Shown piece after piece: positions 34,873-47,637 of a DNA stretch of 64,000 bases. The stretch covers positions 69,297,317-69,361,316 of the forward strand of contig CM043701.1 of assembly GCA_023935145.1 (NCBI GenBank). The letters are read 5' to 3'. The translations under genes and the position numbers were made by a program. The notes under the pieces were generated by a model. That model was not told the origin of the DNA. It did not search any database and saw only the letters and a program-made list of their open reading frames with translations. Every line of letters begins with the position of its first letter. Within the stretch, counting starts at the first letter, position 1. This stretch comes from Bretschneidera sinensis. Its lineage: Eukaryota; Streptophyta; Magnoliopsida; Brassicales; Akaniaceae.

Positions 34873-36439
34873 TGTTAGTAGTATGCCCTATAAGCCACTG
34901 ACATTTAATGTCTATGGAAAAAATCTTATTCAAATTGTACCATAATTTATGGCAAGTTTATTTATCACAAATATTTGTTTAATTACATTGTCATCATTAA
35001 GTCCATAGATTAAGCAATTGAGATAGGATTATGATGAGATCATAACTTTGAGACCTGGTCTTCTTGAAAGATTTTCTCTTAAATGTTCCTAGTCATAGGA
35101 TATTAATTGGACAATTAGTATCCGGATAGACTGATATATACTATGTTTGCTCAATTGAGAGGTTGATTGGTCCCAATGTCACTTGTGTGGTAAACACTAA
35201 AACAAGTATTTAGGCGCTCATTGGAGAATGAGTTCACTGAACATGACTCGACTTAAGAATACCTAATGGAGTTTTACTTGCCTCTCAATGATAGTTCTTA
35301 TGTTACAGTTGTGCATGTCCTTAGACCCAAGGCACCATGGTTATCTTGTGTGTGACTTATTATACTTTGATGTTATTTAATATAGTTCTATTTATGTATC
35401 CTTAATTGGTAGTACTTGGGTATAATGGGTTTCATATAAAGGTATGTGAGTGTACAATAAGGGATTTATCACCCCTAAGTAAAGAAGAGAATGTCCTATG
35501 TGATATACTAAGGTATAATTTGAAAAGTTCCTTGGCCAAGGCAAGGTGAGAATTATAAAGAAGTTTCTAATTTCACAATAAGAATTATATTAATGAGATC
35601 TAGACACATGGTATTATTGGTAAGGCTTTGACGATAATTTCATACCCAAATTAGCTTAATCGGGACATTGTATGATGAAATGATTGAATTACACGATAAC
35701 TGATAACATAAAGGTTCAAGGTTTCACAACCAAATTCACAACCAAATTCATATTATCTGGGTAATCATGATATGTTGCTAGGTGTCACTCATGATTGTAG
35801 AAGCCCTAAGAATTAATTTAATGGACAAAATTCTTATGAAAAGGAGAATCAAATGGAGTTTTGATTCAAAATAAATCAGGAGATCTAATTAATTGGAAAA
35901 AAGGTTCTAATTGCAATTATATAAAAGTTATGACCTACAACCAAATTAGTTTGAACTTAAAGGGTCACACACAAAATGGGTAATGTGTAAAAATAACTGC
36001 AGAGATTTAGTTTGCAAGTAATGGTTAGTTGAACTTTAACTTAAAACTATTAATAGTTTCTGAGTGTGTAGAAATTTGCTAGCATATAATCTACAAACAA
36101 GTTTCTCCTAGGATTTTAGTTTTTTTTTTTTCACAAAAAGGAGAAAAATATTTGAAAAAGAAATCTTAATTCAAGATTTCCCCTTTGTGGACTTTTTTTA
36201 GAGATCACATACTTTGTGATTGTTGTGAATTCAATAACGCAAGAATTTGGATTCAAGCATGTTGAAAAATTCAAGCACAACAAATTTAGAGAGTCAAGAA
36301 CACAGTAAATTAAAGGCAATATTTCTATCCTTGAACGCTTCTGATGTTGTGCATAAATCATAAGGTGATAAAAGGTTTATAGGAATCAATAAAACAAATT
36401 TAAATTTCCGTTGCGTTTTCTACATTGATCTCCTTTAAC
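34873..36439 (+). repeat. 3' LTR of A (about 1,567 bp)
   Basis: Begins TGTTAGTAGTATGCCC after the polypurine tract. It aligns to the 5' LTR to the phrase TTGATCTCCTTTAA; the exact last base is uncertain by a few positions. Confidence 0.82.
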
Positions 36440-36444
36440 TGTTA

Positions 36445-36785
36445 TATGTCAATTTTGTCTAGGTATATATAAAAATTAGAATAAGAGAAATATTTAGAAA
36501 ATTGATTTCTAATTAAGTAATAGACACAATTTAATTAATTTTCTTTAATTATAAAATCCTTTGATTTTTATGACATTACCTTTGGGGTTAAAAAATCCTC
36601 TTTCTAAAATCAAGTGTTTTCAAAATTAAAAGGAAACAAATTTGAATTTTTCTCTTTTATCGTAAGTGATTTGAATTTTGAAAAAGAAATAAAAGAAAAG
36701 AGAAGAAAAGAAAAATATTTGAAAAAGAGAAACCAGAAAAAAATTGGAAAAAAAGAAACAAAAACTAATTTCGAAAATTCAAGAG
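36445..36785 (+). repeat. Dispersed repeat R1, copy 2
   Basis: Aligns with 4905-5225 from ATGTCAATTTTGTCTAGG onward. It starts at the right boundary of element A, so A lies at or next to the start of this repeat. Confidence 0.55.
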
Positions 36786-37483
36786 GTAAGTCCACGATTC
36801 ACCCTCATCACCTAAGAGGTAAGAACTAAAGAGATCTTTTGGAATGAGTATTTATTTGTGGAGTTGAAAATTCAAGACTTGCAACTTAACTAAATATTAC
36901 TTGTGACTGGCCTTACAGGGGAAGGCCAAGTAAGGATCATTTCAAAAATCTCTGAGGACCATAAAAATTGATCATATTTTGCATGTGAAAAAAAAAGTAA
37001 AACAAGGTAAATAAATAGTCACAATGAGTGACTTTGTATTAAATTTTCAAACAAAATATATCATAAAAAATAAAAATAAAACAAGACAAAAAAAGGAGAA
37101 AAAATTAAAGTCTTGAAGAAAAAAATGCACTGAGAAGCTTGATTTCATTGAAAATATTGAATGAAAGAGAAACCAACTGCAAGCATCCATAAAAGAGAAA
37201 GCCTTTTCTTTATGGGGTAATGACCAAAAAGAAACAATAAATGTGCTTTGTCAAATGAAAATGTCGAGTTTTGTTGTTTGGACTTCCTTAGGAAACCTAG
37301 TTCACAAAGAATCTGAAGGATTCAAATGAAAATGACATGAGGCCCATATTATAGAGAATATATCCTTCCACTCCAAAACTCAAAGTTTTTATATCACTCA
37401 TCTTGCTATGGTATACCAAACCAAGATTTGTTCCTGTTAATTGAACCCAAAATACTGGACCACAAAAACCAATATTAGGGGGC
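36786..37483. other. Non-coding stretch, no gene seen
   Basis: A-rich sequence with short open frames of low complexity only; probably continuous with 38852 onward and interrupted by the hAT-like element. Confidence 0.5.
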
Positions 37484-38851
37484 TAGAGGTGGCAATCGGG
37501 TGGGTCGGGTCGGATTCGGGTCATTTTGGGCTCGGGTCATTTGGTTATGGGTCAATTCAAGCTAGGGTCGTTTCAGATCTTAGGTCTTGGATCGTTCGGA
37601 TTGCAGGTAATCTCAGGTTTCAGACGGGTTTCGGGTTGACCCATTGGGTTACAAATTTTTTTTTTAATTTAGGTTGACCCGCTAAGTTAACTTATTTTTA
37701 TCTTTTCTAAATTTTAATGTAATTACTAATTAAGTTCATGTTAGGAATAATAAATGTCGAGAAACCTTTTTTTTTAATTTTCTGTTTGTTAATAACATAA
37801 AATATTAAACTCGAAGTTTAGGCCGTGATAAAATTCAATGCATATCTGAATATGTCGATATTCATATTATAATAGAATAATAGAATTATTTAACATATAT
37901 TTTAAGAAAAATATATTACAAAAATGTTTTTTTTATTAAGTGACGATTTTACCTTTTTTTCTTAACATCAAAATAAATTAAAAATTCTATATTTTTCAAA
38001 TTAAAGTGATAGAATCATTTAGGGAAAGATATATTTGAAATTGATTTTAAATAACTATAAACTCCAAAGCAACAAGAATGAACTCAAACACCTCATTGGG
38101 AAAACTAATTTTTGTCCATCTTGATTTTTATCCCATTGTAGCCTTGTATCAATTCAAATTAATGAAAACGTCAAAAGTCATAACAATTGTAAGTTAATAA
38201 CTTAACAAGTATCAATATATTTTTTTTAATTTCTTTCTTTTCCCTTGAATTCTCAAACTAAGTGTTATTCAATTTAATTCGACTAGTATTGTACTTCAAA
38301 GTATAGAAATATCAAACATGATTTTTTATTTGCAAATTGATAGTCAAACAGTAAAATTGTAAAAGTAAAATGAATAACTTATAGAGTCATAGTATATTAG
38401 TATCACGTTTCTTATAAGTAAATTTCAAATTCAACTCATTTTACCTCTATTTTATTTATAAAAATGACTATATATGAGATAAGAAGATAATAATTTCTAC
38501 TCTACCACCATCAGTTTAACAAAAAAATGTATTTTTGTTAAAAAAATTAGGTTAATTCGGTTTTTTTTAGTCGGGTTGTTTCAGGTTTCGGGTCAAATCG
38601 GGTTCAAGTTCAGGTTCTCTCAAGTTTCAAGTCGTCTAGGTTCGGGTCATTTCGGGTTTCAGATCGTTTCTAGCCCGAATTATTTTGGGTTTCGAGTTAT
38701 TCGGGTTCGAGTCATTTTGGGTTTCGAGTCGTTTCGTGTGTCTTGGGTTTGGGTCAAGTCGGATTCGGGTTACTTTTTTTTAATATGTTTTCGAGTTTTG
38801 AGTGGATCAGATTTTGGATTAATCAGGTCGGGTCAGATTTTACCATCTCTA
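37484..38851. mobile_element. hAT-like non-autonomous element, 1.37 kb
   Basis: The left end TAGAGGTGGCAATCGGGT and the right end, read on the other strand (TAGAGATGGTAAAATCTG), are imperfect inverted repeats. Flanks tagggggc and taggggca could be a decayed 8-bp duplication as made by hAT transposases. Both ends have many GGGT/CGGGTCATTT subterminal repeats (37495-37680 and 38560-38850), all in the same orientation. The interior is AT-rich and non-coding. The open frames at 37441-37677 and 38576-38854 only reflect these repeats. Confidence 0.5.
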
Positions 38852-40315
38852 TAGGGGCAAATTAATCACCATTTCTATTTTTGACCTCATATACAAATGC
38901 CTTGACCATTCATGGTCATAATCCCTTGAAACCAGTTGTTATCCTCATAAACTTTCCCATATGAAACCTTTGTGGTACGAGAATGTCAATGGTAAAAGAA
39001 AAAAATTCCATTTGACCCAAATGAGTAGAGTGAGCAATGGTACAAGATGGGTACAAGTTCTGAAGATATTCTTGGAAAAACACAAAAACAATAAAGAAAA
39101 TGAGACAGCACGATTAATGAGACTTCGAAGACTAAGAGATCCGGAGCCAAAGTGATGGGAGGCCATCATTTCTCTGCCTTTTCTTTATCTCTAAAAGGAG
39201 AGCACTAAATGACCTTTGTCAACCCTATTGAGCATGAAAAAGAAATTCTTTCTTTAACCACCAAGGATCATAATTCAAAAGGGCAAACGAAAGATATGGA
39301 TGTGCAAAGTGTACGAAAGAGAAAGTGGGACAACAAAGAGGCAAACCCCAAAATTCAAAAGAAGAAAAAGGGCAACAAAGGAAAACCCCTAAACACAATT
39401 TCAAGCTACAAAGGAGACAAAAGGGCAAGAAATGCAACCCTGCTGAAGTTCAATACAAAAAGGAAAAGAAAAAAGGCCTTAAGATTGGAGAATGATCATT
39501 GGATTTTCAACTCCTGAATGTCAAAATACTTTGAGCCTATGAAAATCTTTCTTTAGCACCCCAATCATTACAACCCTAGCCCACTGAAAATTATCACTTT
39601 GATTGGTAATCGTCCTTTAGTCCAAGAAGTCTTACAAATCGAACTCTCTTTAAGAAAAGTAATGTGAATAAGAGTCCAGGAATATGAGCAATCTTCAAGT
39701 ACTCGTTGCTACTTGTTGAGGTCAAGAAATGTACCAAAAGTACCTTGGCATCTCTAAAAGGGGCAGATGAAAAACCCAAATACTCTGATACACTTTTTGA
39801 GACCTTTTCAGGCCTAATACTCAGTATATGGCCGAAGTGTCATTTCATTTTGTCAAAAGCCGGAGAAGAGCATGAGCTTTGAAGAGTTAAGAAGATATCT
39901 TCTAGAGCTTTGTTTCCACTGGAAGAAAAAATATTTGAAAGGACAGATTTTAAATAGTTGTTTTATTGTGAGCCTTATAATAAAGATGAGATCTTTCTCT
40001 TTAAGCACTCTTTGCTCCTATGACACCCAAAGAATCAAAACGCCCAACAACCTCATTCCCCTTGCCAAATAAACCTGAAAATCAGTTCACATTCCTAATT
40101 CCTGAGTGTCACCATTCGCTTTGATCAAACAACTAAGAGCTCTCCAAACATCTTGACACTGAAAGGGCAAAAATATCCTAAGTTATTTCCATGACTCCCA
40201 TCCTCTATTTCGAAAGAGAGTAATACCCTTGGTCTTGAAGCCCCAAACCAGAAAGTTGAACCGAAAATGTCTCAAACTCTTTCGCACCTGCAAGTAATCA
40301 TGACTATCGCTCATG
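38852..40315 (+). repeat. Gypsy-type non-coding debris with repeat R2, copy 2
   Basis: Bases 39574-40315 align with R2 copy 1 (24384-24975). The stretch before it (38852-39573) has no partner in the window; open frames there are Lys-rich and low in complexity. It resembles the 3' non-coding zone of Tat-type gypsy elements, but no pol motif is present. Confidence 0.45.
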
Positions 40316-40599
40316 TTGTATGATTCTCTAACAGGACCAAATGTAAAGGAAAGAAAGAAAAAAATTAAAGTAAATTTGAGGTGTAAAGAAGGGTATCGAA
40401 CCATGCTTAAACCGGGGTCTCTAATAAAAAAAAAACCCAAAAATAACCACTAGTTCAAGAAGCTCTAAGTCCAAAATGTAAATTTAGTTATACAATCGTA
40501 TCACCTGAAATTACTTTCTATATTACGTTAAAATTTAACGATTAAGGCTATGAATATTACACTCACTTCTTTCCGACCCTGATGCATCTTTACTGTCAA

Positions 40600-41116
40600 T
40601 ATTGTAATTAATTCTTAATTAAAAGAGTTTTAACTTTAAGAATTAATTAAATCAGGGGTTTAATTGTAATTCTAAAAATATTAGAGCTTTTAGAAGTAAA
40701 TACTCAATATAAAAATTATATTTGATAGAAACCCTAACACATTTGTTGTGAGACTAAAAAAATCAGATTTTAGACTTTCTCTCTCTCTCTCAAAAAGCTG
40801 GAAAAAACCTAGAGCTAGCATTCAAGGAATTCGGCCAGCCTTAGTCTCCTTCCTCACGTGGTGTTCGACATCCCGAAGAAGGAGATCCTTGTTCTATATT
40901 GCTCATGTAGATACACTTAGAAATAAGATGCTTGAACGACTTACGAACTATTCATTGAATTTGTAACCGAAATTTTCATAAAAGTATAAATCTCTAATAT
41001 GGTATGGAGATGAATTATCATTCTAATATATTCGTAGTGAAATTTATGGGATCAAATTTATTGGTATAAAAAAAAAATTTAATTTTTCACTGTGTATCTA
41101 TACCAATAAACTTGCA
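40600..41116 (+). repeat. Truncated 5' LTR of B
   Basis: Ends CTTGCA next to a primer site reading TAATATCAAAGTC, where element A has TGGTATCAAAGCC; all three changes are G-to-A or C-to-T. The text CACTGTGTATCTATACCAAT is typical of copia LTR ends. The left edge is not defined and it does not align clearly with the surviving tail of the 3' LTR, so the call is tentative. Confidence 0.45.
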
Positions 41117-42967
41117 ATAATATCAAAGTCAACTTTATGAATTATTAGAGTGATTTTGATTCTATTGTTATGGCCTTAAAAGATTTAATCATGTAAATGC
41201 TAATGATTGCAAATTCAAAATCTAAGAGTTAGATTAGGGTTTATGAAATCCTAGGCCAACAGAATTCAAGAAAAAGTTTTTGAATTATTTATTGTCATAT
41301 GATGATAATAAATTATTGTAGATTGCTTTTCAATGTGAATTAAATCAATAGAGATTGATTCTAAGCAATTTAATTGATCAAAATATGATTATGGATCAAA
41401 CGAAAATTTTTTAGGGATGAAAAATCTCAAGAAAAGTAGTGAAAAATCTACAATTTTCAAAGGGATAATCGACTTCCCTGAGTGGACAATCAACTGTTCC
41501 CTCTTAACCTGATTGAATTTTTAGACAAAAACTTTTCACAGTAGACTACCATGAAAGACACGTAAAAATTAGTTTTTTTCGGTTTTTTTTAAGATTTTTT
41601 GAAAATATTTCAAATTTATATAAAATTAAAATATATTTTTAATTGAAATCAAATAGCTAATTTTTATCTTTAAAAGATTTAAATTAAATTGTTTTATTTA
41701 ATTAAGAATTGCATTTAATTTCAAAATCAAAATTTTTAAGAGATTGAAGTTTGATTAGGAATTGAAACTCTAAAATCCTTATCACATTGGAATTATAAAT
41801 TCTAATGGACAAAGAATCTTAATCTTATTTAGAATAGGATTATGAAAGTTTCTAGAAACCTAATGAGATTAGGATTGCAATCTAAGAAGAAATAGCCATA
41901 ACTTGAATATTATTATTATTATTTATTTATGCAATTTGATTGTATGAGTGGATGACTATCGAACCTAAACCTTAGCAATTGGTTAAATTCATTGGTATTA
42001 TTTTTGGTTTTTCAATTTTAAATGGAGTTTTAATACCTCGCATTCTCTTATAACTTCTGATCATGACTTCTTATATATATATATATATATATATATAGGA
42101 TTTTATTAAAGCGAATCAAAGAGTGCGCAATGAAGCATGGAGGACCACTTGAAGATTGAAGATCCATGAATGTATAGGATATATTCATGTAATAATTACC
42201 TAGGGTTTGACCAAGTGATTTACTTTATTGGCTCAAGTAAATCACGCTTAAAAGGTCCATAGTCATCCACTCAGGTTAGCATATATGCATGTAATTAGAT
42301 TATATGCTTGTTATATGTATTTGATGAATGATTAAACGATGAGACTTAAACGTAAAGATCTAAATCTCTCACACACAAAATTAAATATTAAGCTATAAAC
42401 GAAAATCATTAGGAATGATTGTTCATAGCCTTCCACCATTATAGTAAATATGTGAAGTTTCTTATGTATGTAGATTTGTTGCACTACAATAAGGTTTACA
42501 CCTGTAGGAAAATTATATTGACTATTAAAACAAATAATGTACACAATGTAAACAAATGATATAACTTTGTTGCACTATCGTAAGGGTTATATCACTAATT
42601 TATAATTGTTAAGAATGGTGGGTTTGACTTAACTATAATGCATATAATTTTTTGCGCTACGATAAGGTTGTTTGCATTTAAAAGGATAAATAAAGATTGA
42701 GAATTGCATGAGCTGCAATTAATAAAATTTATCTATCTATAAAGTACATTATGGTTTGTTGCACTACTGTAAGGCTATAATATGCAAGTGATAGGATCTT
42801 AATCCCCTCTAAGAAACCTTCTAAAGGAGTTTTCCGCTTTTCACATTGAGGGTTGAGGGAGTCGAAAAGAATAGTGGGAGTTACCATTTAGATTAAAGAC
42901 TAAATATTTATGGCAGTTAATAAAATGAATAGACACTAATTGATATGTTATTATATTGTAGATTGCG

Positions 42968-43797
42968 ATGGCTAATCTCAACCCACTATCTAGAATACTT
43001 GATAGAAACAGGCTTACTAGACCCAATTTTCTTGATTGGCTAAGGAATTTGAGAATTGTTCTCAATTTCGAAAAGATAACCTATCTTCTTGATTGATCAC
43101 TCCCAACTAATTTAGCTGAGAATGCTCTGGAAAAGAGGCAGCTACTTATGAGAAGTGGCAAGATGATGACATGAAGGAAAGATGTTATATGCTAGCATCT
43201 ATGTTTAATGAGCTTCAGAAGTAACATGATAAAATGGAAAGTGCATTCTCGATTTTGCTTAATCTACAAAAATTGTATGGTGAACATAGTCGTAATGCAA
43301 GGTTCTAGATATCTACGGACCTTTTTAAGGCTAGGATGCCTGAAAGATCATCAATCCATGAGCATGTCTTGAATATGATCAACTATATTGAGCAATTCGA
43401 CATGCTCGATTTTCATATAGATGCGGAGTTAAGTAATGATTTGATTCTGCAATCCTTTCTAGATTCTTATTCCCAGTTCGTTATAAACTACAACATGAAC
43501 AAGATAGAAGCTACTCTTCTAGTGCATATAAACATGTTGAAGACTATTGAGAACACGATTAAGAAAGGTAAAACACCTATTATGCTTGTTGATGAAACTT
43601 CTTCCTCTAAAAAGAAAGTCTTTAAGAAGAAAAAGAAACCATTGAAAGAAAAAAGAGGTGCTAGCAAGGCTAGTTCTTCGAAAGTCAAGAAAGATAAGGG
43701 ACAATACTTCCATTGTGGCAAGGATGAGCATTGGAAGAGGAATTACAACGAATACCTTGCAATCTTAAAGGAAAAGCATTCGAAAGATATGTCATAG
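42968..43797 (+). pseudogene. Gag remnant of element B
   Basis: The start ATGGCTAATCTCAACCC is followed by RNRLTRPNFLDWLRNLRIV, a copia gag N-terminus. There are stops and one frameshift near 43135, after which 43336-43797 stays open: RSSIHEHVLNMINYIEQF, LQSFLDSYSQFVINYNMNK, then a Lys-rich linker. The zinc knuckle reads YFHCGKDEHWKRNY, with first and last Cys changed to Tyr and Gly changed to Glu. Particle assembly and RNA binding would be lost. Confidence 0.8.
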
Positions 43798-44290
43798 TTC
43801 TTTGTTATTGATGTTAACTTAAATGTCACATATTTGTAGTAATTTGCAAGTACTTCAAAGATGTAGAAAGTTGAGCAAGGGTAAGGTGGAATTACGCCTT
43901 GAAAATGGAGCAAAAGTTGATGCATTAGCTGTAAGGACATATTGCTTGGAGTTTCCATCTAGACAAAGTTTAGAACTTAAGGATTGTTATAATGTACTAG
44001 TTTTAGTTAGAAGTATTGTTTCAATTTCTAAATTAGATAAGGAAAGTAATGAATTTTCCCTTAAAGATAATTGTTGTTCAATTTATTTTGGAAATAAATA
44101 TTATAGTACTGGTACATTAAGTAATGGTATTTACATTCTTGAATTAGACGGTAATATTTTCAATATCGAGCAACATAAGAGGAAAAGAGATAATGAATTG
44201 AATCAGTACTACATGAGGCACTTAAGACTACGTCATATCAATGAAGATAAGGTAAAGAAGTCGGTAAAAGATGGATATTTGGATCAATAA
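43798..44290 (+). pseudogene. Protease end and pre-integrase region of element B
   Basis: The open stretch 43823-44290 begins at SHICSNLQVLQ, the end of the copia protease motif. The catalytic DTG upstream has decayed. It continues with KGKVELRLENGAKVDALAV, LVRSIVSISKLD and LRLRHINEDKVKKSV, the GAG-pre-integrase zone (LRLGHIN in relatives; Gly changed to Arg). The length is close to that of the family up to this point. Confidence 0.78.
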
Positions 44291-45000
44291 GATTTTGAAT
44301 AATATCCAACTTGTGAAGCTTGTCTCGTGGGAAAGATGACTAGATCTCTATTTTTTGGACATGGATAAAGAGTCGCAGATCTATTAGAGTTAATACATAG
44401 TGATGTATATGGGCCTCTAATAGTTAATGCTAGAGGAGGTTACTCATACTTCATTACCTTTACTGATGATCATTCTAGGTATGAGTATGTGTACTTAATG
44501 ATTACACATTTAAGTCTTTTGAAAAGTTCGAAGAATTCAAAAGTGAAGTTGAAAAACAAACTGGGAAAAGTATTAAAGTTCTTCGATCAGATCGAGGAAG
44601 AGAATATCTAACTGATGACTTTCTCGATCATCTTAAAGAGAATGAGATAAAACACCATATGAGATATGGAAAGGTAGAAAACCTAATCTTAAACACATTA
44701 AGATTTAGGGTTGTCCTGCTTATGTAAAGAAGTTACATACTGACAAGTTAGGAGCTAGATCTGAAAAATATAGATTTTTCGGATATCCTAAAGAAAGTTA
44801 CAATATTATTTCTATCATCCTTGAGAGCAAAAAGATGTTTGTTTCCAAGTATATAACCTTTCCAGAAGAAAAAAAAAAGTTTATGCAAGATGAAAGAAAT
44901 GGGAGGAAGATAGATCTTGATGAAGTGTCAAAAGAACCACAACCTAGTATTGTTCAAATTGAGGAACCTGAACCAATAGATCTCCTAATACACAATTAGT
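44291..45000 (+). pseudogene. Integrase remnant of element B with internal deletion
   Basis: The core starts with LLELIHSDVYGPLIVNARGG and YSYFITFTDDHSRYEYVYL, shifts frame near 44510, keeps a trace of the second Asp region, then at about 44648 jumps straight from the KENE phrase to KTPYEIWK. Element A has about 190 bp more here (32274-32463). The deletion removes the region holding the catalytic Glu. The frame then continues with GCPAYVKKLHTDKLGARSE and FGYPKES. Confidence 0.75.
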
Positions 45001-46625
45001 TCTTAGATCTAGTAGGATACTCAAGGCTCCAAAGAGATATAGATTTCTCATGGATGGTGACCAAGAGGTACACCTTATAGATTATAAGGAACTTGCTAAC
45101 TATGAAGAAGCGATGTTAGACATCAATTCAGAGAAGTGGCTAAAAGCCATGAATTTTGAAATGAATTTTATGTACTCCAACAAAGTATGGACTTTGGTTA
45201 ATGCACCTAAAGGTATAGTACCTATAGATCGCAAATAGGTATTTGAGAGAAATATTAGAGTGGATAGAAAGGTAGAGATCTATAAGGTAAGACTTGTAAT
45301 GAAGGGTTTCAAGCAAAGGCAAAGAATTGACTTTGATGAAACCTTCACTCTAGTGGTCATGCTTAAATCCATTAGAAGTTTACTTGCAAAAGCTGCATAC
45401 TATGACTATGAGATATGAAATATGGATGTAAAGACTGCATTCCTCAATGAAAACATTGAGGAGGATGTGTACATAACACAATGGTAGTGACCACAAGGTA
45501 TGCAAGCTTCAAAACTTCATATTTGGCTTAAAGCAAGCTTCTCAAAGTTAGAACATTTGTTTTGATTAGATAATCAAATTGTTTGATTTTATAAAACCGA
45601 GGATGAACCGTGTGTGTATAAGAAAGTCGGTGGGAGCACTAAGATATTTTTTGTGCTATATGTTAATGACTACTCATTGGGAATGTAGGTATATTACAGT
45701 TAGTCAAGGTTTGGCATCAAAGAACTTTTCTATGAAGGATTTGGGAGAAACATCCTATAATTTGGGTATAAAGATCTACAGAGATAGATCTAGAAAGATG
45801 TTAGGCTTCTCCCAATCCGTGTACATAGACAAAGTGTTAAAGAAGCTTAGCATGAAAAATTCCAAATGGAGACTCTTGCCAGTGAGTCATGGAATTTCTC
45901 TCTATGAAGAGATGTCCCCAAAGACTCCAGAGGAGAGGGAACAAATGAATAGGATACCATATGCATAAGTAATTTGTTCCATCATGTATGTCATATTATG
46001 TACAAGGCCTGATGCCACATATGCTCTAAATGTTACGAACATATTTCAGTCCAATCTAGATCAAGGTCGTTGGATATTTGTGAAAAAAATTCTTAAGTTT
46101 TTGAGAAAAACCAAAGATTTGCTTATCATATATGGATGGAGAGATTTAAAACTTGAGAGCTTCACAAACTCTAGTTTTCAATCTAAAAAAATAATAATAA
46201 ATTAGTCTCTAAATATGTGTTCACTTTGAATGGTGGAGCAATGAGTTGGAAGAGTTCCAAGAAAGAAACCACTGTGGATTTGACTATAGAGGCCAAATAC
46301 ATTGTTGCATTTGAAGCTGCAAAGGAAGATGTTTGGATGAGAAAGTTCATCATTGAACTAGGAGTGGCTCCAAACACTGTTAATCCAGTAACTATGTACT
46401 GTGATAACAATGATGCTATTGCACAAAAAAAAGAACTAAAGTCTTATCAAGAGTCGATGCACATTTTTGCTCTAATTCCATTTGATTAGAGAGATTAACA
46501 GAAGAGGAGATGTAAAGGTGGAAAGAGTTTCATCAGCAGGCAACATAGTGGATCCACTAACTAAGGCAATTTCCTAACAGCAGTTCAATCAACATTTTGA
46601 GAAGATGGACATGAGATATATAGCC
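45001..46625 (+). pseudogene. Reverse transcriptase and RNase H remnant of element B
   Basis: Open pieces cover the start (45050-45238: EKWLKAMNFEM, VWTLVNAPKGIVPI), the middle (45579-45968: GLASKNFSMKDLGETSYNLG, RKMLGFSQSVYIDKVLKKL) and RNase H (46217-46489: LNGGAMSWKSSKKETTVDLT, YCDNNDAIAQ). The catalytic motif is YVND at 45659-45670, with Asp changed to Asn. The end reads VDPLTKAIS near 46547. Frameshifts lie near 45640, 46190 and elsewhere. Confidence 0.8.
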
Positions 46626-46651
46626 GATTGACTTTAGTGAAAATGGGAGAT

Positions 46652-47172
46652 TTATAGTAGTATGCTTTACAAGTTAATAGCATTTGATGTTATGGACATA
46701 TTACTTTTAATTAATCTTATTCATTTATTGATAATAAAATACTGTTATTGACATTTATCATATTTATCATGTTCATTACAAATCATTGTTTGTGCATTAC
46801 ATGATAAATCCCAAAGAATAAGAGTAATGAAAATAAGCATCATGATGAGATTACGCTAGTGGGAAGTATTTCCTTAAGCTTTATTCTTAAATGTTCCTAA
46901 TTATAGGATCACTAAGAAGAGAATTAGTGTATATGGATATATTAGTACATACTATGTTTCCCCAAAGAGTTAAGGGTGATTGATCTTATGGTCACTAGTG
47001 GGCGAGACATTAAAACAAGTTATGTAGATGCTTGTTAAAGAACAGGTACTCCAAACTGACTCTACTAATAGATTCCTAACAGATATTTTACTAGCTATCA
47101 ATAGAAATTCTTACATTGTAGTTGCACAAGTGATCCTTAGACTTGAGGCACCATGGATATCTTGTGTATAGA
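46652..47172 (+). repeat. 3' LTR of B, segment 1
   Basis: Begins TTATAGTAGTATGC (TGTTAGTAGTATGC in A) after the polypurine tract and follows the LTR of A to ATCTTGTGTATAGA, where the gypsy derivative starts. Confidence 0.8.
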
Positions 47173-47637
47173 TGACGCCGGGCAGAATAGCGATTATTCT
47201 GCAGGCTAGTCAAACAGATAGTTCACAGAGAGTAACACAAGAAAAACCCTAAAACAATACAGAGAAACTACTCTGATGCTTTATTTTAATTTATTCCAAA
47301 AATACAATTATAATATTACGAAACCCTAAGACCTTATTTATAAGGTCGAAGCTAAAATAGGAAAATTAAATTAAGGCTGAATTTAAATTAAATAAAATAA
47401 AAAGTTTCCTAAAAATTAAAAACTACCAATTTGAAGGTCTAAACTTCGTTTTTTGGCTTAAAAACGATAAGACATAGTATAAAATACTAATTTTTTCCTG
47501 AAAGCTCATTTCCAATCAGACTAGAGTCTTCGGGGCCTAATCCAAGCTCATGGCCCGCTAAACAATGTAAACCGGCTTAGGTAGCCCACTTACCATCTGA
47601 CAACTCAGCATCATCTGACTTGGATCCTCCTGCATCA
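47173..47637 (-). repeat. 3' LTR (by element orientation) of the gypsy derivative
   Basis: 465 bp, TGACGCCGGG to CCTGCATCA on the plus strand. The minus-strand open frame runs into it and stops at 47577. Confidence 0.9.

Larger units (their letters stand above)
26743..36439 (+). mobile_element. Ty1-copia element A, full-length but dead
   Basis: Two LTRs (26743-28467, 34873-36439), a primer site (TGGTATCAAAGCC, 28470-28482), a 2.2-kb leader, decayed gag, protease, integrase, reverse transcriptase and RNase H in copia order, and a polypurine tract (GTGGGAGAT, 34864-34872). Element B (40600-58150) is a relative. Left flank is gatgt; the right flank contains tatgt a few bases after the likely LTR end, so the target duplication is not settled. 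It seems inserted between gypsy 3' sequence (R2, minisatellite) on the left and R1 on the right. Confidence 0.88.

Noticed and set aside
26738..36449. A perfect 5-bp target duplication for element A
   Set aside because: Left gatgt and right tatgt differ, and the right one is offset by several bases from the apparent LTR end, so it is not proven.
38945..39517. Lys-rich open frames near 39000-39500 as genes
   Set aside because: Low complexity, A-rich, inside gypsy 3' debris, and overlapping frames on both strands.
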